Shown: positions 22,671-32,888 of the stretch, piece by piece
Position numbering within the stretch: the stretch's first letter is position 1
Layout: every line of letters begins with the position of its first letter
Notes under the pieces: generated by a model
The model's database searches: none
Told to the model about the DNA's origin: nothing
The model's input: only the letters and a program-made list of their open reading frames with translations
Program-made: the position numbers and the translations under genes
Assembly: GCA_963971225.1 (NCBI GenBank)
Contig: OZ020270.1
Span: 68,764,932-68,828,931 of the forward strand
DNA length: 64,000 nt
From: Melieria omissa
Lineage: Eukaryota > Arthropoda > Insecta > Diptera > Ulidiidae
Direction: 5' to 3'

Positions 22671-22777
22671 CAGGGAACAACAAGTCGTAGTACAATGGAC
22701 GTATAATTGTCTGAGTGCTGCGCTTGCTAGATCGTTCCGACAAAGGAAAAAAAAACAAAAAAAAAAAAACACTAGAT

Positions 22778-23224
22778 TCGAAGTTACTCTGGAATAAACA
22801 TGCTGAGGCAGTTATCGGCAAAGCAACGAAAGCAGTCATGGTGTGTAGATCATTAGCAGGTAGAACCTGGGGCTGCAAACCAGGTATATTGAGATGGTTG
22901 CACATCATGATAGTGAGGCCAGTACTCACATATGCAGCAGTGGCATGGGCCTCAAGAACCAAACTCACTACAGTGAGGAACCGGTTAAATAAGGTCCAGC
23001 GACTGGCGTGCACGTGCATTACAGGGCCTATGATAACCTGTCCCACGGTGGCACTGGAGGTGATACTCAATATATCACCATTGCACATAGCAATTGAAAT
23101 GGCGGCCAAGCGCACTATCATTGGGCTGGCCAGAACCAGTAAAGGGGGGGATCACGTTCCAAGTCGCAGAGATTTGGACGTGTTATTTGTTAGTAACCCC
23201 TATGTATTGTACCAAAAAGTATGA
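22778..23224 (+). pseudogene. LINE RT C-terminal segment, resumed after nested LINE
   Basis: This continues the frame broken at 17680: LLWNKHAEAVIGKA, then RTWGCKPGILRW and IVRPVLTYAAVAW, typical of the region after RT in R1/LOA elements. It ends at a stop near 23222, close to where the next repeat begins. Confidence 0.85.
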
Positions 23225-24645
23225 AACATAAAGAGTGTGCATCTCATACAAGCAAAAATTTGAATGCGGGTGCTGATATCGCCACCCGTCTTCTGGATGC
23301 GGGGGGTAGACAACAAGAGGAAACACTTCAAACGACAGCACAATGCTCTGAGCGTAAATCATAGAAACACGAATGCCGCGTCTGTGCTCACTCGTTCATT
23401 CTCGCTCAATTGTCCGAAGAGGAGGAAGACGATGTGCTGTTGTTCTTGTTGTTGCGCTGGCGAAAAGCTGAAATTGTAAAACGATTTATATTTTCTGGCT
23501 GGCTTTTGTTCTTCTTCTATAAGCCTGCACAGCGTCGCATATTGCTCCTGAACTGACTGCCGACTGTAGTGTGCCCAAAATCATAGAAAAGAAAATAAAA
23601 TATGGCTGGCATGGCGACCTATATGATCGCTACAGGCAATTAAAAAATAAATAATAAGTAATCAATAAAAATGGAATTGGAAAGAAAAGAAAACGTCTTT
23701 ATTACCCGTAATAATTTTCCGTCTCGTCCTTTGGAACTTTTCTTTGTTTAAAAGAACTAAAATAAGAAAATCTAATATTGTAAATTTATGATCACATCAT
23801 TCGCCATGGAATCATTCAGGTGTAGAACATTTAAACTATTTGTAAACGTATGCATGTCGTAATACAATTTTCTTATGACAAAATACTTGTCTTATTATTT
23901 CTTTATTTAGTGCTTTAGTAGTGCTTTCGCCCTATTGAAAGTCAATAGACCTATTAAATTATGTTTTTTCATACAATCTTCTAACCCTCCGTTAGATTTC
24001 GATAAACAAAAATAAAAATTAAAACACGCATCTAATTATTTTTAATTTCAAGTGTTTCACGAATTTTGAAGTCAATATGCTTATCAGTTCATTTTTTTCG
24101 TAGTTTTCCCATATTCTCAAAATTGTAATCAAGCATGTGAAAATATAAACAAATAATTTTACTTCGAACTAACTCGTAAAAATATTTGCAAACATTTTAA
24201 ATTGGGATCACCACCAAATTTTTAAATTAATCAAGGCATTGGCTAGCAAAAAGCCATACACCACAAAGATTTGATTGATGGTGACATTCAGCAAATCCAA
24301 TCACAACACAAAAAAGCATAGGTACACACAATAAACGACAACACCAAAAACATTAGCGAATCCCGAATCATCTTCGTTGAAACGACGATGACGATGCTTT
24401 GGTTCGTTGTTTACTCTTCGCTTGCGCTTCGACGAACAAGATCGCAAACTGTTGAGCGCGAGCAAATTTCCCGCAAGCTATGCCTCCGCTCATCTCTTCA
24501 CGCCCGCATCAAGAAATACGCTTGAGAAATTTTTGAAGATGCGTATTCTTTATATTCTATATTCTTTGATTGTACCCAATGGATACAATAACGAAAACGT
24601 ATAACTACGAGAAAAACTTCGTAGTATGTATGAGTAACAAAGTGG
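23225..24645. repeat. Dispersed repeat E, copy 1, inside the LINE
   Basis: Candidate inverted ends are ATAAAGAGTGTGCATCT (23228) and the inverse of ATAAAGAATACGCATCT (about 24546-24562). The segment 23300-23815 matches, inverted, 27005-27200 plus 28520-28760, and also matches 47620-48000. I see no credible protein and no exact target duplication. The rest (23820-24540) is AT-rich with nothing recognisable. Part of the host LINE between RT and RNase H is missing here. Confidence 0.55.
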
Positions 24646-25313
24646 ACTGGGCAAGACATAGTCATTTGTTCTGACAGTCAAGCAGCCATCAAAGCACTAA
24701 TCTCGTATGAGATTACCTCAGGGTTGGTGCTGGAATGCATAGAAGCATTGAATAAACTGAGCACAGATAACCAGGTTAAAATCCTCTGGGTTCCAGGACA
24801 TAGAGGATTAGAGGGAAATGAGGAGGCTGATTGTCTTGCTAGAACTGGGTCAGCTATAATCCCCCTTGCACCAGACCCTTTCATTGGGCTGGCAAAAGCA
24901 CTCTAGCAGAGTCACTAAGACTTGAGGAAAGAACCAGGAACTCAGAACACTGGTCAAATGCCACAGGTCTTAGGCAATCGAAAATCTTCATTAAAGGTTA
25001 TAACTCCAGATGGAGTGAAGAATGCCTCAGACTGACAAAAACCCAGCTTAGACTGGTCACCGGGCTGTTAACCGGGCACTGCAGGATGAGGAAACATATG
25101 CAAAAAATCGGGATAGAACAGGTAAGCGTCTGCAGACTCTGTGGAACAGCGGAGGAAACCCCTGAGCACGTCATACTGTACTGCGATGCGGTATGCCGTA
25201 GTAGGAGACAGCACCTGGGCCAGTACTGGCTTGCAGAAGAAAACGTCAAACACCTTCTCCCACGTAAGTTACTAAGCTTTATTAGGTCGGTGGGACTAGG
25301 GGACGTTCTCTAA
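24646..25313 (+). pseudogene. LINE RNase H and C-terminal zinc segment
   Basis: RNase H motifs ICSDSQAAIKAL and WVPGHRGLEGNEEAD lie in 24660-24903; a stop interrupts at 24904. A second frame, 25086-25313, gives VCRLCGTAEETPEHVILYCD, the CCHC-type end. The first part of RNase H (TDGS block) is missing, presumably with the sequence lost at the repeat E insertion. Confidence 0.8.
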
Positions 25314-25425
25314 AGTTGTAGGGGGCACAATAGATCAACTTTAGTCTCAGTGTCTCAGTCTCAGCAAGGGTTGCCGTTGAAAGGGATTCGGGCAATACGG
25401 TAGTTTAATTATCGGGACGATAAGT

Positions 25426-25647
25426 TGTCAGGCTGCCCGAGTTGTAAGATGTTTCATAATGGCAACGCCATAGTTAGGTAGTTTAAGTTGAAAAAACTTG
25501 GCAGCACCGGAGTTCAGGAATACGACCCTGGGCTTCGGTGCTAGCCAGCAAGAACGCCATCTTTCACTTCAGAAGTGACAGCGAAAGTGTGCGAACATCT
25601 TTTGTGAACCGAATCGAATAAAGCGTTTATATTTTAAATAGTATTCA
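25426..25647 (+). repeat. G0 3' LTR, approximate end
   Basis: It begins TGTCAGGCTGCCCGAG after a purine-rich lead (CGGGACGATAAG) and contains AATAAA at about 25618. Start style and position after integrase mark it as the 3' LTR. The right edge is a guess at TATTCA near 25647, because no 5' partner is in the window. Confidence 0.55.
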
Positions 25648-25649
25648 TC

Positions 25650-26140
25650 AGAAAATAACAAAACAACGAGAAAAGAAATAATTAAAACTAAATAAAATAA
25701 CAATGGAATTCAAAACTTTAATATATTAAATACATGTTAATAAATAAATAAAAAATAATATATCACATTTATCCACTGAGAGAGAAACAAAATACTGACG
25801 TAAATATTGCATACAAATTCAGTTTTTATTCAACTTAAAATTACGGTTTTTATATTAAAATGTGTACTCTCCAATTGCGACCCCTTGTACAGTTGCAGTG
25901 GGAAAAAGTCAGAAAACAAATGTTAAAACAATGCTTCCAATTAAAAAAGAAGCAACAGATTGAAAAATTAAATGCCCCTTCATCTGATATCAACATTAAG
26001 ACACGAAATGCATAGACATTCCGAGAAAATCTGTGTTTTTTAGAATACCTAGTTTAAAAAAAAACATTTCTTGGAAACATTGATATTAAACAGTATCTAA
26101 AAATACATTACTGAAGAGGGGTAACTATAAGCACCCGTTG
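25650..26140. other. AT-rich stretch, no confident gene
   Basis: Mostly AT-rich. A 51-codon frame at 25860-26015 (MCTLQLRPLVQLQWEKVRKQ) is basic and helical looking but matches nothing I know. It may be chance. Confidence 0.3.
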
Positions 26141-26835
26141 CACAGTGATTCGTTCCATAGACAAAATTCAAAAAATTTGTAGTCACAGAATTTAATGATT
26201 TTCATGTCATTTGAAAGGTAAAACTCCTACTAAGAAAACCCCAAAAAATCTGCAAAAAATTAATTAGTGTGTGTGCAAAAGCGGCTCAAAGTTGAAACTT
26301 TTTTCACAAAAAAATGTAAACACATCTTTTCTGTTCTTTAGTCTATTGAGGAAAAAAAATTGTAAAAATACATGGTTACCAAGAAGTTCCTGAAACTTTT
26401 AACATAGATTAAGAAATGATGCGGCCATTTTCGCTTTTAATGTTATCTCAAAAATTTGCAAAGCTGAGGCTTTTCCATCACTTTTAAATCAAAATATTTT
26501 TCCAAATGAAAAATATGAAAATTGGCAAAACTTAGAGGGAAATATCTAAAAAGTATGTGAAAGTATGTCCCTGCATTTTTTTTATTTTAAGAAGCATTCA
26601 TTCTTTTTCTGATAATATAATTATATCCTCCGATATCTTCCGATCTTAAAAAATAATTCAATTTGAAAAGTGGTCTTAACACCTATTTTTCGACAAAATT
26701 TCTTTTTTTCATGCCTAAAAGTATGAAATCAGCATGAAAAATTGAGAAAACTGCAAAAAAGCAAAACATACGTCTATTATTATCGTTTTTATTGCAAACC
26801 TAAAGGGTCGTGAGACAATTTCTGTTACTCTTTGC
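26141..26835. mobile_element. Transib-type element B1 (left end and body)
   Basis: It starts CACAGTGATTCGTTCC and is colinear with B2 (46127 onward) for about 690 bp, then loses similarity near 26835. The left flank is CGTTG. The right terminus is missing or replaced. It serves as an uninterrupted comparison for the solo LTR insertion in B2: the GTAT target is single here at 26563-26566. Confidence 0.7.
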
Positions 26836-26844
26836 AATAATCAA

Positions 26845-26965
26845 TGTTGATGTTACCGATGCCGATACTTATTTTTTTGGCCGATGCCGATACTAGCCGA
26901 TACCAATTTGATTGGCTGATACTAGCCGATGCCGATTAATCGCTCGGACTCTATGCCTGCGTTTA
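26845..26965. repeat. Short GCCGATGCCGATAC tandem block
   Basis: Irregular copies of CCGATGCCGATAC and CTAGCCGATAC end at a segment whose inverse starts AGAGTCCGAGCGATTAATC. This may be one end of a hAT-type element, but no partner end or duplication was found. Confidence 0.4.
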
Positions 26966-27200
26966 AAAAAATAGTATAAATATTCTCCACCTGAATGGTT
27001 TCATGGCGAATGATGTGACCATAAATTTACAATATTAGATTTTCTTATTTTAGTTCTTTTCAAAAAGCCTTATAAGTTGGCCGTAAAAAACGTTCCAAAG
27101 AACGGGACGGAAAATTATTACGGGCTAATAAAAACGTCTTTCTTTCTTTCTTTCTTGATTACGTATTATTAATTTTATAATTGCCTGTAGCGATCATATA

Positions 27201-28519
27201 CATTGTGACCGAAAAGTTTCCGGAAATTGTCATTTAAAATTCGCGCGCTGTATATTTGTCGATATTTTAAGTTTCTGTAGGTTGGTAGCACTGTCCTTAA
27301 TTACTATGCCAAAAATGAGTGCGATCTGTCAGACATTTTGTTTACGGCAGCTGTTGAAACCAGTTCACCTCAGTAGTGCGTTGCGAAAAAAACAATGGAA
27401 AAAAATATTGAACAAAAAGTTTGCATCAAATTTTGTGTTTCGAACGAAATTTCGTGTGCAGAATCGTTGCGAATGCTACAAACGGCTTATGGGGAATCAG
27501 TTTTATCGAAAACTCAAGTTTATGGGTGGTACAAAGCCTTTCAGGACGGTCGTACGACCGTCGAAGACATGCCGCGTTCTGGACGACCTTCGACCTCTAC
27601 CGCCGACGAAAACATTGAAAAGGCAAAGGAAATCGTGCTCCAAAATCATGATGTGAGTGTTAGCGAGATAGCACGAGAGCTAGGCATCGGTCGTGAGATG
27701 GATCGTTTGATTTTGGTGGACAATTTGTGTATGCGACGCGTCAACGCTCGGCTTGTTCCAATTCACCTCAATTTGTTCCAAAAACACCATCGTGAACAGG
27801 TCTCGTTAGACATGCTTGATCGTGCCAATTCCGATCCAACTTTCATGGAACGCATCATAACTGGTGACGAGACATGGGTCTACGAGTACGACATGCAAAC
27901 AAGCCAACAATCATCGGAATGGAGAGGAAAAGACGAGCCGAAACCGAAAAAACCAAGCCAAAGTCGCTCGAAAATCAAGGTAATGCTGATTGTTTTCTTC
28001 GATTTTCGTGGTGTGGTGCATCATGAATTCGTCGCTGAAGGACAAACAGTCGGTAAAGACTATTATTTGACTGTTTTAAGACTTTTGCGTGAAAATATCC
28101 GCCGTAAACGGCATCAATTGTGGAAGGATAATTCATGGATTTTTCATGACGATAATGCTCCCTCGCACCGAGCCAACATTATCAACGATTTTAAGGCCAA
28201 ACATTCAATAAATACCATCGAACAGCCACCGTATTCACCTGATCTTGCACCGTGTGACTTTTTCCTGTTTCCCAAACTCAAATTACCACTCAGAGGAACG
28301 CGTTTTGAATCCATAGAAGACGTAAAACAGAATTCGCAGAGGGAACTCAAAGCCATACCGGAAAGCGCCTATAAAAAATGTTTTGATGATTGAAAGAAAC
28401 GTTGGCATATGTGTATCGCTTCTAATGGAGCATATTTTGAAGGAGATAAAATAAATATTGATGAAGATTAAGAATTTTGCGTTTTATTTAAAATTTCCGG
28501 AAACTTTTCAGTCACAAGG
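27201..28519 (+). mobile_element. mariner element, near complete
   Basis: The 1319-bp element lies between TA dinucleotides (27199-27200 and 28520-28521). Its TIRs share TTGTGACYGAAAAGTTTCC. Length and single intronless frame are normal for mariner. Comparison with the empty repeat E copies (near 47729 and inverted near 23620) supports the insertion point at a TATA-like site. Confidence 0.92.
27395..28393 (+). pseudogene. mariner transposase, D,D34D, late stop
   Basis: The 332-residue frame starts MEKNIEQKVCIKFC. It has an N-terminal HTH (KTQVYGWYKAFQDGR, then the linker SGRPSTS) and catalytic motifs TGDETWVYEY, HDDNAPSH and YSPDLAPCDFFLF. The second and third Asp are 34 residues apart, the mariner signature. 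The HTH2 region around GIGREMDRLILV looks rearranged. The frame ends in a TGA at 28391, after which codons for WHMCIASNGAYFEGDK still read on, so a Trp-to-stop change removes about 20 residues. Probably inactive, but only lightly decayed. Confidence 0.88.
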
Positions 28520-28770
28520 TATGTCGCCTTGCCAGCCATATTTTCTTTTCTTTTGAAGAAGAAGAACAAAAGCCAGCCAAAAAATAGAAATCGTTTTACA
28601 ATTTCAGCTTTTCGGCAGCGCAACAACAACAACAACAGCACATCGTATTACTCATCTTCACACAATTGAGCGAGAATGAATGAGTGAGCACAGACTCGGC
28701 ATTCGTGTTGCTATGATTTGCGCTCAGAGCATTGTGCTCTCATTTCAAGTGTTTCTTCTTGTTGTCTACC

Positions 28771-29266
28771 CTATCTACCCAGCGGGAAAGTTGGGAATGC
28801 ATAAGGTTTTTCATGCACGAATTTGTATATGAAAACCCCAAATAGAAAATATATATTACCACGTAATATAGGATGTAATGCATAGCTTTCGTTTTTTCTA
28901 ATTGTGCTTTGTTTTTAATACCAAAGAGATTGCCAATTCCGAAGAAATTCTGAGAGAGCGGCACAATCTTTCTTAGAATAAGAAACTGTTTCTTTGATAA
29001 GGTCGCTTCTATTGATTTTCGGAAAAATAACTTCAGTTCTGATAGAAAAATCGGTGAGACAGCAAGTGCGCGGATTGTTGCATCAAACGAGGTGAGTTTT
29101 AATAAAGTTTCATTTGCAAAGACAATTAATTCCATTAATCTTTTTTAATATATCTTTAGCAGCTCCCAGCGTTTTCATACAAACATCACGAAACCCCGTG
29201 AATTAACCGAAACAAGAAATATTTACAAAAATATTCAAAGCAACTTTGGTAAGTATGAATTTACAA
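28771..29266 (+). other. MITE remnant and possible host 5' exons
   Basis: 28777 onward begins CCCAGCGGGAAAG and resembles, inverted, 45453-45575, so it may be a small MITE. Further on, splice-like signals stand out: a donor GAG|GTGAGT at about 29091, an acceptor CTTTAG at about 29159 and a strong donor TTTG|GTAAGTATG at about 29249. They would define a 90-base exon just before the LINE insertion site. This is inference from consensus only. Confidence 0.3.
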
Positions 29267-29459
29267 CAGTATTAAGCCGACACTTGGAGTCATCGGTTCT
29301 ATTTACTCCGTTGTGCTGATCTTTGCGTCTCTCTGCGTGTATTACTTTTACGCTCACTACGCGAATACAGTTATTTCGTGCGCATTACTCTCTTCTCATT
29401 CTGCTTGCTTGGATATACGGGACTTATACACATTTTGTTCATAAGCACGTGCTTTTGCA

Positions 29460-29670
29460 ATGCCCCCCGGGGCAACCAATCTGGGGGATAAAAGATTCGC
29501 CCTTTTATCCCCCACGCATAAACCAAAACGCAAAAAAACTAATACAACACCGCTGGATCTTTTTCCCGAACTGCCGGTTACAACAAAAGATGACCCCAAA
29601 TACCTTCTGATGAAATCGCTGGACGACAACAAACCTCTCTCTTCTCTTTCGTGCTTTGCCGTGTACAAAG
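29460..29670 (+). pseudogene. I-like LINE ORF1, N-terminal part
   Basis: The frame starts MPPGATNLGDKRFALLSP and reaches LMKSLDDNKPLSSLSCFAVYK, a phrase typical of the first domain of I/Jockey-type gag proteins. It is broken exactly at the hAT foldback insertion and resumes at 35653. Confidence 0.8.
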
Positions 29671-30127
29671 CAGGGACCGGAAATAACAGTTATTTATGAA
29701 AACTATATTTGAAAAATTTACTATGAAGGAAAAGTCATACAAATAAATTAAATATACCAACACATTTCTTTTCGTGTCAAGAATCAAATTTGGCAATAAA
29801 CTTTTATTATGTAATTTTTACGGAAATATCAAAAAATAATAATTATTTGTAATTTATATTTTAACCCTTCGTATGGCCATGATGCAGATCTGCATCATAC
29901 TGTTTAAACCCAATTATTCCGCGATGTGGATGCAGCATTGGGCCAACAAGTTTTTGATGCCCTTCTGTATCATTTATTTCATATGTTTTTGTCTTGCAAC
30001 ACTACAAAAAGCTGACGTTTTGATCATATGTTCACTTTTCTCCGCCAATTTTACAGTTTTTTCGTTTCGTTTAAATTGCAAGAGTTTTGTTTTGAATATT
30101 TTTAATAAATAAAGTGCAAATATATAT

Positions 30128-30547
30128 TGTTACGAAAATTACTTCACAGGTTCGTTTGGATTGGTTTTGAAAATAAAACAACTTCAGTTACTCAGCAAAA
30201 ATCAACAATCAGAAACTAACTTTATTTACAGAATTCACACTTCGCTTGTATCTACACTTGTTACCACTTTGCTTGCTTAACACAGACTCGACTCCTTGCG
30301 CTGCCACTGCTGCTTTTATACCAATTTTCTTATCGCGCCGAAGTTTCTTGCACTTCTAATTGGAAAACGCTCGACTATTCTCGCACAGCCCATTTCGAGA
30401 ACCATCCTTGCCATATCGGACTATACCAAGCGAATTTATAACAGTTTTGCTGTACTTCACAGTGCATGCCTAAAAGTATGCTTGGAAAACATTCGTGCGG
30501 AGAAAGGCATTCCTGTACAGTGCGGCACAGAATCTCTCATCGTATCA
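30128..30547 (-). repeat. G2 3' LTR
   Basis: On the minus strand it reads TGATACGATGAG...CGTAACA. A TATA-like GGTATAAAAGCAGC lies at the complement of about 30305-30318, and AATAAA at the complement of about 30218-30223. It is identical by eye to 32889-33308. Confidence 0.93.
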
Positions 30548-30558
30548 CTGCCCATCAC

Positions 30559-32826
30559 TTAGACTTGTTCGTCCCGAACAAGTACCGAGGCTCCGCCGGA
30601 GTAAGACGCCAGGCGCTCCAAATGAACTACTTTCAACCTGGCGTTTCTGTTGCCGCAGCGTTGCACCCTATACACCACGTCATTAATCCTGGTCACGACC
30701 TTGTACGGTCCTTCCCATGACGTTTGAAGCTGTGGAGACAAACCTTTCCTCCGCTGCGGGTTGTAAAGCATTACCAGATTGCCTTCTTGGAACCCCTCTG
30801 GGTTAGCCCGTAGACCATAGCTCGCTGTCAACCTGCTTTCAACTAGTTGAGTGCGGCTCCGCGATCTTCTCCTCGGCCCTTTCGCAGCCGAACACCGATT
30901 ACAGCCTCTGATCCACTCAGCGACAGATTCCTGGCATCCTACCCAATAGAACCGCCTTCTTATCTTGGCGACAGTTTTTGCGACGCCTAGGTGCCCTCCA
31001 CTGGAGTCGTTATGGTTTTCCTCGATGACATCGTCGATCCGGCCTCTCGGGACCACTATTAGGGATTTTCTGGTCCTGCCATCCCTGCTCTCCCACTCGC
31101 GGTATAGGCAGCCATCCTGCAGACGTAGACTTTGCCACTGTGCCCAGTAAGCCTTCGTGATCGGGCTCTCATCAGCCATCTCCTGCCAGGCCGGCCGTAA
31201 TCTCTGCGCTTTGCCTTCGATGATCTTCGCGAGATCGGTATCCTTGCGCTGGTCCTTCTGTAGCCTTTCCGCAAGCCAATCTTTCTCTTGCAGAACTCTT
31301 ACCGACCGAACATCCACAATTTGTCCCTCGTTTTCGGCCTGCGAATTATGCCTGCGTTCGGTCTCGCACGAATGATGTGGCAGAGCGTCATCCCTTCTTG
31401 GCGACGTCTTTTGTCCGGAACGCTTTCCCCGCAGATGGCAGTCTCGTGATATGTGGCCTTGCTTGCCACATCGCCAGCAACTGACTCGAGATGATACTGC
31501 CCGCAGCCCCGCTGGTGCCTCCGAGCTCACTGTCTGGCTTTGCGTGACACGTCCAGATTGGACTCCATGCATCTCCGCAGATGAATGTCGAAAACTTCCC
31601 CTCCAGGCCGCCTCATACGTCAATGCGCTTGTCACCGTCTCACGGAATGTCGGCTTGCCCATCATCAATGCACTGCGTCGTGTCTCCGGGTCATGAAGAC
31701 CTTCAATAAACGCCTCAATCTTCATCCTCTCAAGATAATCAGTGCCGAATTCCGGGTAGCACAACTGTACGAGCCGCTCAATGTCTGCTGCATACGTCTG
31801 CAGCGCCTCGTCTGCTCTTTGCCAGCGGTTCTTCAGCTCGCAATAATACAGCATTTTGTTGTGCTCGTCACTGTATCTGGCTGCCAGCGCCCTTATGACG
31901 GTCTCGTAATCACCTCTCAAACCTTCCGGAACTGTTTTTATTACCTCAGCCGCCGGACCTCTTAGAGCCAGTATCAGTCTCCGACCTTTCCTAACATCGG
32001 TCCACTGACTCTCCAAAGCAGCCATATCGAATTGTAGTTTGAATGTGTCGAACGACGTAGTACCATCATAAGTAGGCACTGCTATGGCAAAACTTTCCTC
32101 AACCGACTGCACTCTTGCTCGCAGCTGTACCTCTCTAAGCCGCTCCTCGATTTTTCTGTTTACCGAATCCTCCAGACTGTCAACTCGTTTGTCTAAATGT
32201 TCTACTCGCGTCTCCAGGTGCTCAACTTTCACATTAATCCTGTTCGAAATCTCTTCCACTTTCTGCTCCAAGCGCGCAGAATTTTCCTGAAGCTTGGTTT
32301 CCATTCGCTCTGCTACTTCTCGGTTCGTAGTTTCGATTTTTGCGGAAATTTCCTGATTCGTAGTTTCCAGTTTCGCTGCCATTTGCGCCGACAGTTCCTG
32401 ATTCGTGGTTTCCAGTTTCGCTGCCATTTGCGCCGACAGTTCCTGATTCGTGGTTTCCAGTTTCGCTGCCATTTGCGCCGACATTTCACGATTTTCATTT
32501 TCCATTTTGGCTGCCATTTCACGGTTGGAAGTCTCAAACATGCCTTTAAGTGCAACCATAAGCTGGCTCATGTCCATTGCTTGTAGTGGCGCAGCCGCTG
32601 CAGTCGTACTTTGCAATGACGCAGCACCAACAGGCGATTCCTCCACCTTGGCCGACGCCTCTTGTTCCTTCGTTCCGAACTCGTGTGCAGCCCAATCGAT
32701 GCCTCGTGATTCACACGCCTCTCGCAAGCGCAGCTGCAACTCCACCTTACCGCCAACAGTCGGCAAATTCCAGGCAGCCAGCTCCTTCTTCAGCTGGTCA
32801 ACATTCAGCAGCTCCAGTTTAACCAT
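30559..32826 (-). CDS. G2 gag-integrase chimeric protein, 755 residues
   Basis: Start MVKLELLNVDQLKKELAAWN follows the primer-binding site and is the same start as in G1 and G3. Domains: SAP-like module (residues 1-45); Ala-rich linker; coiled coil with four near-identical 'MAAKLETTNQELSAQ' repeats (about 110-230); gag core (VPTYDGTTSFDTF, about 255-400); zinc knuckle CWRCGKQGHISRDC (about 449-462). It then passes straight into an integrase H2C2 zinc domain (HNDSSGGHLGV ... CNRCSAAKG, about 600-645) and, after another deletion, the integrase C-terminal domain (NPQRRKGLSP, about 690-755). No DDE residues remain. The frame is fully open over 2268 bp despite the deletions, which suggests selection or great youth. 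Start and stop look natural. Confidence 0.85.
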   Translation of the reverse strand: MVKLELLNVDQLKKELAAWNLPTVGGKVELQLRLREACESRGIDWAAHEFGTKEQEASAKVEESPVGAASLQSTTAAAAPLQAMDMSQLMVALKGMFETSNREMAAKMENENREMSAQMAAKLETTNQELSAQMAAKLETTNQELSAQMAAKLETTNQEISAKIETTNREVAERMETKLQENSARLEQKVEEISNRINVKVEHLETRVEHLDKRVDSLEDSVNRKIEERLREVQLRARVQSVEESFAIAVPTYDGTTSFDTFKLQFDMAALESQWTDVRKGRRLILALRGPAAEVIKTVPEGLRGDYETVIRALAARYSDEHNKMLYYCELKNRWQRADEALQTYAADIERLVQLCYPEFGTDYLERMKIEAFIEGLHDPETRRSALMMGKPTFRETVTSALTYEAAWRGSFRHSSAEMHGVQSGRVTQSQTVSSEAPAGLRAVSSRVSCWRCGKQGHISRDCHLRGKRSGQKTSPRRDDALPHHSCETERRHNSQAENEGQIVDVRSVRVLQEKDWLAERLQKDQRKDTDLAKIIEGKAQRLRPAWQEMADESPITKAYWAQWQSLRLQDGCLYREWESRDGRTRKSLIVVPRGRIDDVIEENHNDSSGGHLGVAKTVAKIRRRFYWVGCQESVAEWIRGCNRCSAAKGPRRRSRSRTQLVESRLTASYGLRANPEGFQEGNLVMLYNPQRRKGLSPQLQTSWEGPYKVVTRINDVVYRVQRCGNRNARLKVVHLERLASYSGGASVLVRDEQV

Positions 32827-32869
32827 GTTTCCGTTTTTATAATTTTATTTTACTTTCAGTAATACAATC

Positions 32870-32886
32870 CCCAATTTCTGACACCA
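32870..32886 (-). promoter_or_regulatory. G2 primer-binding site
   Basis: The minus strand after the 5' LTR reads TGGTGTCAGAAATTGGG, two bases from the LTR edge. It matches the G3 site (58718-58702) for the first 11 bases and then diverges, so priming by the same tRNA (tRNA-Leu type) is likely but weaker. Confidence 0.55.
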
Positions 32887-32888
32887 AA

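Larger units (their letters stand above)
17681..22767 (+). mobile_element. Full-length LOA/R1-like LINE with two ORFs
   Basis: The 5087-bp element is flanked by the exact 10-bp duplication AACACTAGAT (17671-17680 and 22768-22777) and ends in an A-rich tail (22744-22767). It has a 5' leader with a block AATATGCCCGTGGTAAGG, ORF1, then ORF2 with AP endonuclease, RT, RNase H and a C-terminal CCHC segment. The presence of both AP endonuclease and RNase H fits the LOA or I groups; exact clade is uncertain. Three frameshifts show that it is no longer active. Confidence 0.9.
17288..25365 (+). mobile_element. 5'-truncated LINE (R1/LOA-like), host of a second LINE
   Basis: A 13-bp target duplication AAGGGTTGCCGTT (17275-17287 and 25366-25378) brackets the element inside G0. 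Coding pieces in order: RT with YADD (17300-17690), RT end and thumb (22778-23224), RNase H (24646-24903) and a C-terminal zinc segment (25086-25313). It is interrupted by the LINE at 17681-22767 and by another repeat at about 23225-24645. The 5' end is truncated inside RT, as is common for target-primed insertions. Confidence 0.85.
9624..25647 (+). mobile_element. mdg3/blastopia-like gypsy G0, shredded by later insertions
   Basis: Plus-strand pieces of one gypsy element lie in order: gag start (9655), RT-RNase H (10271-11281), integrase (11290-11761), integrase C-terminus (17098-17290) and 3' LTR (25426-25647). The gaps are exactly filled by Transib D and A and by the LINE at 17288-25365, each with its own target duplication. 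An internal deletion joins gag to the middle of RT, and no 5' LTR is visible upstream of 9624, where G1 abuts. The family label comes from the RT and integrase sequence style and is moderately sure. Confidence 0.8.
26970..28770. repeat. Dispersed repeat E, copy 2, carrying a mariner
   Basis: The flanks of the mariner (26970-27200 and 28520-28770) together match, in inverse orientation, repeat E copy 1. Shared landmarks are ACGGGCTAATAAAAACGTCTT, AAAGCCAGCCA, TTACAATTTCAGCTTTTCG and CTTGTTGTCTACC. A CTTT microsatellite lies at about 27146-27166. No protein is visible. Confidence 0.65.

Noticed and set aside
24407..24604. 65-codon frame as a host exon
   Set aside because: It lies within the repeat E insertion, has no splice signals and no known motif.
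28740..29135. 131-codon minus-strand frame
   Set aside because: It crosses the end of repeat E and a MITE-like sequence; composition is AT-driven hydrophobic, no motif seen.
30296..30562. 88-codon plus-strand frame, repeated at 33057
   Set aside because: It lies inside the G2 LTRs on the non-coding strand; duplication reflects the identical LTRs.
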